A DNA stretch of 21,312 nt from Tritrichomonas foetus (lineage: Eukaryota; Parabasalia; Tritrichomonadida; Tritrichomonadidae): NCBI GenBank assembly GCA_001839685.1, contig MLAK01000671.1:15284-36595 (forward strand). Direction: 5' to 3'. Under the pieces are notes generated by a model that was not told the DNA's origin, made no database searches, and saw only the letters and a list, made by a program, of their open reading frames with translations. The position numbers were made by a program, and so were the translations under genes. Numbering within the stretch: the first letter of the stretch is position 1; each line of letters starts with the position of its first letter. This document shows, piece by piece, positions 15,470-21,312 of the stretch.

Positions 15470-16738
15470 ATGGAAAAAACACCCCTTTGCATCGCCAAAG
15501 TGATGAACAGTCTAATGGACAACATGTACGTTGCCAATGTAAAAAACCGACTAAGAGCACTCAAAACACCATCAATTCCTGATCAAACTCGATGGATATG
15601 GGAATTAATACAAAATGCTAAAGACAGTATTGTTAATGATCCAGACCGAAAAGAAGTCTGTATTGAAATAAATGCTAATGATGAACTTCTTACTTTCCGT
15701 CATAATGGATCCCCATTTACAGGAAAAGCAATGTGCGCTCTTTTATATAAATATAGTGATGAAAAGGAATCTAATCCAGATAGCACAGGTTGTTATGGTA
15801 CGGGATTCATGACCTCTCTTGTGCTAAATAGAATTGTCAAAGTGACAACCGATTTATATGAAGAAGATCCGAATGATCCATCACAAAAACACATTGTTGG
15901 ATTTTCAGCAACAATGCATCGAGAGGGATTAACAAAAGACGACCTATTGCAAGGTTTAGAAGAAATGAGAAAAAGTTTTGATAATACAGTGAAACCAGAT
16001 GGGCATACAACTTTTGAATATAAACTTTATGCAGACCAATCCAGGATCTCAAGAGACAGAGGATTTAAGTCTTATCAAGAATGTGGAGCACAAACTCTCA
16101 TTTTTGCACCAACTATCAAATCTATTCTCTTTCAATGTAAAGAAAAAGTTTTGAAAATCAAGCGTGAACCTGAAGAACCACTTGATCAAGGTTTATCACT
16201 ACATCCCTTTGAAATTAAAACCGAAAGTAATACCTTCAAACGACAATTTATTGTTGTTTCTTACTGTGAACACAATGAAGAATTATCAAATAGGATGAAA
16301 TGTGATAGATTTCTTCGAATTAATGTTGCACTCGAAGTAGATGATAAATTTAATACAATAGTGAAACCTAATTGCACATGCTTATATTGTACACTTCCCT
16401 TAATTGGTTCTGAAGAACATCAACTTCCATTCATTTTGAATAGTCCAGATTTTGAACCAGATTCTGAAAGACAAAGTATTATTCTCTTTGGAAGTGATAC
16501 AGAGGAACATGTAACAGAAAAAGAACAAAGAATCATAATTACTGAAGCTGGAATTAATCGGATCATTTTAAAACAAGGAATTAAAATGTTTACTCGAATC
16601 CTCACATTTTTAATTAATAACAAAGGTGGAAACTATCATTATTTCACAAATAGGCTTCTTTCAGTTCCAAATATTCAAAACTTTGATCCAGAATGGTATC
16701 AACTACTCTTTATTCAAGCTTTACATTACCATATATAG
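15470..16738 (+). CDS. First GHKL (HSP90-like) ATPase domain of a sacsin/NO VEIN-type protein, frame broken at its 3' end
   Basis: A 422-residue frame encoding a GHKL ATPase domain of the sacsin N-terminal type. The N box is W-E-L-I-Q-N-A-K-D-S, with E45 (candidate general base), N49 (Mg ligand) and D52. The nucleotide-binding loop F-R-H-N-G-S-P-F (76-83) has His where HSP90 has Asp, as does the second copy (H-D-G). The glycine box is T-G-C-Y-G-T-G-F (106-113). Later landmarks are L-Y-C-T-L-P-L-I-G-S and L-N-S-P-D-F-E-P-D-S-E-R, both repeated in the second domain downstream. After F-I-Q-A-L-H-Y-H-I the frame meets TAG, while homology continues in the next frame. Most likely this is the N-terminal part of one large gene whose frame is disrupted, or a truncated stand-alone ATPase. 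Starts at the ATG at 15470, preceded by a GTG in frame and by a TCATTTT initiator. Confidence 0.8.
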   Translation: MEKTPLCIAKVMNSLMDNMYVANVKNRLRALKTPSIPDQTRWIWELIQNAKDSIVNDPDRKEVCIEINANDELLTFRHNGSPFTGKAMCALLYKYSDEKESNPDSTGCYGTGFMTSLVLNRIVKVTTDLYEEDPNDPSQKHIVGFSATMHREGLTKDDLLQGLEEMRKSFDNTVKPDGHTTFEYKLYADQSRISRDRGFKSYQECGAQTLIFAPTIKSILFQCKEKVLKIKREPEEPLDQGLSLHPFEIKTESNTFKRQFIVVSYCEHNEELSNRMKCDRFLRINVALEVDDKFNTIVKPNCTCLYCTLPLIGSEEHQLPFILNSPDFEPDSERQSIILFGSDTEEHVTEKEQRIIITEAGINRIILKQGIKMFTRILTFLINNKGGNYHYFTNRLLSVPNIQNFDPEWYQLLFIQALHYHI

Positions 16739-17045
16739 TATAACACCAAATAAAGAATCCAAAAATCTTCATGAAGAAAAGCAAAACTATCAAGAATTTT
16801 ATCAACAATTATTTGGCAAGAATAATTTTGAGATCATTCAATCGAATGTCAAAGATGAAAAATTGTGGAGTGCTTCAACAAGTGTTATAGAACAAATAAT
16901 TGCAGATAAAATCAACGAATATACAGAATTTGATGATTTTGTTGAAAAGAATCACTTTGAAGATGAAGATAAAGCAATCACATTTTTAAATAAATGTTAT
17001 CAATATATCGGAGGAAAATGTAATACACCTAATCAAGTTGGGGAA
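16614..17045 (+). other. Frame-switch junction and continuation of the ATPase protein in the next frame
   Basis: The frame of the downstream part is open from 16614, overlapping the end of the first frame by 125 bases. There is no in-frame ATG before 17046. From about 16739 it translates into protein resembling the region after the second ATPase domain: F-Y-Q-Q-L-F parallels F-Y-E-I-F-K-Q-I-F, and N-T-P-N-Q-V-G (17022-17042) parallels three later PNQxG modules. Coding continues here although no start codon is available. The upstream frame is the homologous one until about 16730. Relative to the second copy about 25 codons are missing around the switch. No intron signals were seen. Confidence 0.65.
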
Positions 17046-20000
17046 ATGATTAATAAAGAAATCTACATTAGTGATAATTGTCCCAAAAATATCGTTGACT
17101 TTATCTTATTAATTGATCCAGATAATCACATTCGGGAAAAGTTGACCAATACAAGAATTAAAAATCCATCTTTACCGAACTATGACATTTTACTTTTAAT
17201 ATCTGAAATGAATAATAAATTCCAGGAAGTATTGAATGATCCTGAGAAATCTAAATATCCAAAAATCATTGCAGCTATTCAAGAAATTCATTTCCCATCA
17301 GGAAAATTTGATGAAAGTTTCTTCATGCCAAATCAAATGAATGATGTTGATAAAGAAAAACTCAAACTATTTTGTTCTGCTTATGTGAACAACGTTTACA
17401 ATAGACTTCGTGAACTTTGTGCTCCATCCGAGTCTTTACAAAGGTGTTGGCCATTTGAATTGATTCAGAATGCAAAAGATACAATCGCTAATGAAAACCG
17501 AAAAGTCAATATAGAATTTGTCATTACAGAAAATGAGTTGACTTTCATTCATGATGGTGCAGATTTTGAATTGAAATCAATGCTTGGACTTTTATATAAA
17601 ATTAGTGAAGGAAAAGAAGGTGTTGAAGGGAGTACTGGTCGATTTGGAACCGGATTTCTAACCACACATATTATCTCCAAAATTGTATATGTTACAGGTG
17701 ATGTTGTTTTCTCAAATGGCACCAAAAAAGGATTTAAGGTTAAATTAAATAGAAGTGGTACAGACAAAAATGACTTACGAATCGGTTTTAATGAAATGGA
17801 AAATTCTAAAGAATTTTACAATGAATTGTTCCACAAAACTACTTTCACTTATCCTATTGATAATGACGAAAGTTTACAATATCTACATCATGGAATTAAG
17901 AATTTGAGAGCTAATATTCCTCAAGTATTAATATTTTGTCCCAATATCAATAAAATTACCATTAATGACAAAGGTGATATTACTGAATATACTATTGGTG
18001 ATACTAATGACAATATTATTACAATTAATATCAAGGCCAAAAATACAATTAAAACTAGAAAATTTTTATTTTATAGATCTCGCAGTTTTTCACAAGAATT
18101 ATCCTCCTATTATAAGCGCGATAGGCAGCTTGAAGTTTCGTGTTGTATTGAAATTAATGAAAATAATTCGCTTATTCCAATAAAAAATGAATGCTTATTC
18201 TGTACTTTCCCATTAGTTGGTTCTTCAGCATTCAGATCACCCATGTATGTAAATAGTCCTGATTTTGAAACAACTACTGAAAGAGATGGTTTTTTCCTAA
18301 AGAACCCTGAGAAAAATGATGAAATTTCTATAATTAACACACAAATATTTACAAAAAGCGTTGATCTGTTCCAAAAAATTGTTCAATACTGTTCCAGCAA
18401 TAATGTTCAATCACTGTTCCATTTAGCTGATGGACTAAAAACAATACCACTTGAAAATAATAATTTCTCACGAGATGCATATGCTACATGTTTCATTCAC
18501 CCACTCCGACAAATAATTCAAAAATCCAAAATATTTTTGATAGACGAAAGCCTTTCAGAATTGGAAAGCATTAATATTCCAAATTATTGTGTTCCCAAAT
18601 ACATTTTAGACAACAATAATCGTCTCGAAGATGACATAGAATTATATCCCAGTAGATTTTATGAGATTTTCAAACAAATATTTCCTAATACATTGGAATT
18701 TAATGTTTCAATTGAATGGTCAAAGAGACTATGGCTTAATTTCCCAAATTCATATGACTTCATTCGCCTTCTTGAAAAAATAGCATCTTATCGATCGATT
18801 TGTCACTTTCCAATGACTCTTGAAAGTGATATATTTGTTTTTATCAATAAATATGTTGAATTCGTATCGAAATATGATCAAATACAATTCACAAAATTCA
18901 CTTTATTACCAAATCAAAATGGTCAATTAACAATTGCTGATGAAAATCTATATTTAGCACCTAATGTTGAAAATGAAGTTGTTGATTTAATTCACAAGTT
19001 GGGTGACGATTGGCGGAGTACGCATGTTGATACAAGAGTTACTGCTAAATCAATTAATTCGGAACATTCTTTGGACGTCGCAATGAGAAAGGTACAGACA
19101 TTATCTCAGGAATCTGATAATAACGCAATTGTTTTGATGTCGTATATTATTGATAATGATCAAAATCGGTTGAAAATGTTTGAAATAACCAAAGAAGTTT
19201 TTCCATCTGAAATGCCCAGTGAGCCCATCATACTAAGTAATTTTTCATTAGATGTTTGGAGTGAAGCCGATAGAATTGTCAGAACAAAGATTCTTTCATC
19301 TTTTCAAAGTAATTCAGTGTCAATATCTATTAAAAATATGAGTGATATAATCTCACATTTCTTACAGAACGGATTAAGTTTATCCACACTTAAGCAATAT
19401 AAAGTATTTCCAAATCAACATGGTCAATTTAAGAATTACTCTCAACTCTATGAAGATGGTATAAAATATACTGATTTAAAAGAAGCTTTGTACAGGTATT
19501 GCAATCAAGATGCTCGCTCAATCCTCATTCATGATGATTTTAAATGTGTCAGACCTACAAATATTATATATATGTGTCATTATGATACTGTTATTGATAA
19601 GTTATACACCAATATAGTTCAAAGACAAAATAGCTACATTCTTTACCAAGTAACTGAGGAGTTAAAACCTGTCGAATATTCAAGCAATGCAAATGAACTA
19701 GCAAAACTACTTCTGAAGTATATTGACTCAAATTTGGGTAACCAAGAAAAACTATTGGAATCATTTAATGCAATCATGAATGCAAACATCCAAAAAGTGA
19801 CACATGAAAATGTGATGAGACAACGAACTTTCCAATATATTTCCCATTGCATCGTCGCACAAATTAATGCAAAATTATCTCAATATAAAACAATTGAGAA
19901 GTTAAAATTATGTATGAAACAGGAATTTACAGACGATGAACACTTTTTTGAATTCCTCAATGTAGTATATAGTTTTGCTATGAAGGATAGTATCCTACTC

Positions 20001-21182
20001 CCTAATCAAAAAGGAGATTTTCGTCCAGCAACCGAAATGAAAGTTCAAGGTAATGATATTGAAGATGAACTAATAAATATTCAAAACAAATTAGACCCAT
20101 CTCATGATATTCAATACATTTTATGTCATAAAAAAGTTGGTAGATTTCCAACATTAATTGAAAAAACATGTTCACTCGTTGATATTTGTAAAATGATCGA
20201 CGATTTCATAATGAAAAATTATACGAGTTGGACTAGAAATCCATCAAAAGAAGTTCAAAAATTAATTGATTTACTGCTAAAATACATCGAAAAGAAAAGG
20301 ATTCTATATAATTTCCCTCATATAGAGTCAATAAAAGACACTTTGGAAGCTCGCATTATCTTTGACAAATTCAAACGGGAAAAATTGGATAAATTAGAGA
20401 AATTATCTTCAGCAAATCAAGCATTTGTTGATAGTATAATAAATGAATGTCTGGATCAAAATATTTCTGATAAAAGGAAGGAAGATGCTCTTTACTTTTT
20501 GAAAAATGGACATCTGCCTCATATATATTCTTTTGGTGGAGGATATGGATTCATGTATAGATATAGCGGTTCCTATAGAAGTGGCGGAGGAAATAGATAC
20601 TATGGAAGAACAGGCAGTGGGCTCATGCATGAATATGAAAGATCATCTTCGAATGGTGGAGGAACTAGGTATTTTGGAAATGGAGGAGTCTATTTTGAAG
20701 GTTCTAGAAGTCAAAGAGGGTATTATTATTATGATGGACCAACATTTGGTGATTTTTATAGTTACATGGATCATAATCATATAACAGGATACACTGGTGA
20801 AGCATATATTTATGAACTTCTTCGAAATCTTGGATATTTTACTGAAGTTCGTTGGAATTCGATGGCTCAAACAGGAACTGAAATTAAATATAATCATCAT
20901 ACCTACCATATTCAAGAAACAGGACTTCCTTATGATTTATACGCCAAAGATTACAATGGTAAAGAATATTACATTGAAGTTAAAACGACAAGTTATTCAG
21001 AATTTGGTCGGCTTCCATTTTTAATCAGTGAACGTCAAATTAAATTTATGACGGAACATTCCAGTTCTTATTATCTATTTGCTTTTGTTGCCAATATTTA
21101 TGGGAATCCTCATGCCTTTTTCCTTCAATATATGCCTGATTTTAGGCTCAAACAAATGATTGACTTTGTCCCAAATAGTTAA
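17046..21182 (+). CDS. Second GHKL ATPase domain, PNQxG modules, Gly/Tyr-rich linker and C-terminal DUF3883 nuclease-like domain
   Basis: 1378 residues if started at the first in-frame ATG (17046); homology extends upstream through the junction, so this is probably the main part of one larger protein of about 1900 residues. GHKL ATPase: F-E-L-I-Q-N-A-K-D-T (E138, N142, D145), F-I-H-D-G (H169, D170, G171), T-G-R-F-G-T-G-F (G198, G201, G203), L-F-C-T-F-P-L-V-G-S, then V-N-S-P-D-F-E. Helical repeats follow, with P-N-Q-x-G motifs whose Pro is at 622, 789 and 986. Residues about 1161-1242 are Gly/Tyr/Ser-rich. The DUF3883 domain follows: E1252 in G-Y-T-G-E-A-Y, D1297 in L-P-Y-D-L-Y, and E1311-V-K1313 in Y-I-E-V-K-T-T, a PD-(D/E)XK-type arrangement. 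Plant NO VEIN has the same ATPase-to-DUF3883 order, and bacterial proteins with these domains exist. Whether it cuts nucleic acid is unknown. The stop is TAA. Confidence 0.82.
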   Translation: MINKEIYISDNCPKNIVDFILLIDPDNHIREKLTNTRIKNPSLPNYDILLLISEMNNKFQEVLNDPEKSKYPKIIAAIQEIHFPSGKFDESFFMPNQMNDVDKEKLKLFCSAYVNNVYNRLRELCAPSESLQRCWPFELIQNAKDTIANENRKVNIEFVITENELTFIHDGADFELKSMLGLLYKISEGKEGVEGSTGRFGTGFLTTHIISKIVYVTGDVVFSNGTKKGFKVKLNRSGTDKNDLRIGFNEMENSKEFYNELFHKTTFTYPIDNDESLQYLHHGIKNLRANIPQVLIFCPNINKITINDKGDITEYTIGDTNDNIITINIKAKNTIKTRKFLFYRSRSFSQELSSYYKRDRQLEVSCCIEINENNSLIPIKNECLFCTFPLVGSSAFRSPMYVNSPDFETTTERDGFFLKNPEKNDEISIINTQIFTKSVDLFQKIVQYCSSNNVQSLFHLADGLKTIPLENNNFSRDAYATCFIHPLRQIIQKSKIFLIDESLSELESINIPNYCVPKYILDNNNRLEDDIELYPSRFYEIFKQIFPNTLEFNVSIEWSKRLWLNFPNSYDFIRLLEKIASYRSICHFPMTLESDIFVFINKYVEFVSKYDQIQFTKFTLLPNQNGQLTIADENLYLAPNVENEVVDLIHKLGDDWRSTHVDTRVTAKSINSEHSLDVAMRKVQTLSQESDNNAIVLMSYIIDNDQNRLKMFEITKEVFPSEMPSEPIILSNFSLDVWSEADRIVRTKILSSFQSNSVSISIKNMSDIISHFLQNGLSLSTLKQYKVFPNQHGQFKNYSQLYEDGIKYTDLKEALYRYCNQDARSILIHDDFKCVRPTNIIYMCHYDTVIDKLYTNIVQRQNSYILYQVTEELKPVEYSSNANELAKLLLKYIDSNLGNQEKLLESFNAIMNANIQKVTHENVMRQRTFQYISHCIVAQINAKLSQYKTIEKLKLCMKQEFTDDEHFFEFLNVVYSFAMKDSILLPNQKGDFRPATEMKVQGNDIEDELINIQNKLDPSHDIQYILCHKKVGRFPTLIEKTCSLVDICKMIDDFIMKNYTSWTRNPSKEVQKLIDLLLKYIEKKRILYNFPHIESIKDTLEARIIFDKFKREKLDKLEKLSSANQAFVDSIINECLDQNISDKRKEDALYFLKNGHLPHIYSFGGGYGFMYRYSGSYRSGGGNRYYGRTGSGLMHEYERSSSNGGGTRYFGNGGVYFEGSRSQRGYYYYDGPTFGDFYSYMDHNHITGYTGEAYIYELLRNLGYFTEVRWNSMAQTGTEIKYNHHTYHIQETGLPYDLYAKDYNGKEYYIEVKTTSYSEFGRLPFLISERQIKFMTEHSSSYYLFAFVANIYGNPHAFFLQYMPDFRLKQMIDFVPNS
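20526..20769 (+). repeat. Gly/Tyr/Ser-rich low-complexity coding segment
   Basis: About 80 codons between the PNQxG region and the DUF3883 domain, rich in GGA/GGT and TAT/TAC, with recurring G-G-G and R-Y-x-G motifs (for example S-G-G-G-N-R-Y-Y-G and N-G-G-G-T-R-Y-F-G). It is probably a disordered, sticky linker. The purine-rich strand makes frames open on both strands here, all judged shadows. Confidence 0.75.
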
Positions 21183-21312
21183 TTTGATTAGACTATATAA
21201 AAATAAAACTAAATTTTATATAAAATTTTTAAATATTTAATAAACATGTATATGGTTTTAATTTCTTAGGGTTTGGTGAAATGTCGGTTTTCTGTCTTTC
21301 TCATACTCTTTC
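21183..21312. other. 3' flank of the ATPase gene
   Basis: AT-rich 3' flank with several TAAA and AATAAA-like motifs (for example around 21204-21210), compatible with the TAAA-type polyadenylation signal described in trichomonads. The last 50 bases change to a pyrimidine-rich composition with TCATAC near 21300, which could be the start of the next promoter. No gene can be called before the window ends. Confidence 0.4.

Noticed and set aside
16626..16738. A start codon for the second ATPase frame at 16626
   Set aside because: It is a GTG inside the region where the other frame is the homologous one. The first ATG is at 17046.
16700..16760. An intron explaining the frame switch in the ATPase gene
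   Set aside because: No GTAYGT donor or ACTAACACACAG-type branch/acceptor of trichomonad introns is present, and the homology gap is a loss, not an insertion.

Overview
The window looks like nuclear DNA of a parabasalid (trichomonad) protist, most probably Tritrichomonas or a close relative. Reasons: long intron-free genes on both strands, very AT-rich spacers, initiator-like TCATTTT or TCAYW motifs 14-30 bases before several ATGs, long acidic/lysine-rich coiled-coil proteins of the kind annotated in Trichomonas as 'viral A-type inclusion'-like, and no bacterial ribosome-binding sites or operons. The species name is inference from these traits, not from a database match.

Layout, left to right. 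Bases 1-209 hold an 18-bp triple repeat. A small unknown gene (210-719, minus) is divergent from a coiled-coil gene (955-2019, plus). A T-rich minisatellite follows, then an armadillo-repeat gene (2332-3591, plus), a 1136-residue coiled-coil gene (4064-7474, plus) and an EXO1-type 5' flap/exonuclease (7798-9066, plus). EXO1 converges on a CCDC47/PAT10-like ER membrane protein gene (9381-10397, minus). A spacer of about 1 kb follows. Then come a UBL-UBA (Rad23-like) protein gene (11404-12273, minus), divergent from a small gene (12395-12724, plus), and an LRR protein gene (12871-14790, minus).

The last third (15470-21182, plus) is the most notable part. Two long reading frames together encode a giant protein: sacsin/NO VEIN-type GHKL (HSP90-like) ATPase domain 1, a linker, a second GHKL ATPase domain, at least three 'PNQxG' modules, a Gly/Tyr-rich linker and a C-terminal DUF3883 PD-(D/E)XK nuclease-like domain with its motif intact. 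The two frames are out of phase at about 16720-16738, and alignment of the two internal copies suggests that roughly 25 codons plus a frame offset are missing there. It is therefore either a broken gene, an assembly error, or a gene split in two.

Functionally the window is a mix of housekeeping genes (DNA repair, ER membrane-protein biogenesis, ubiquitin shuttling) and lineage-specific scaffold proteins. No pathway ties the neighbours together. Several intergenic inverted repeats, including a perfect 10-bp inverted repeat whose core recurs 11.5 kb away in another divergent spacer, are candidate cis-regulatory elements. No tRNA, rRNA, transposase, CRISPR or recognisable intron was seen.
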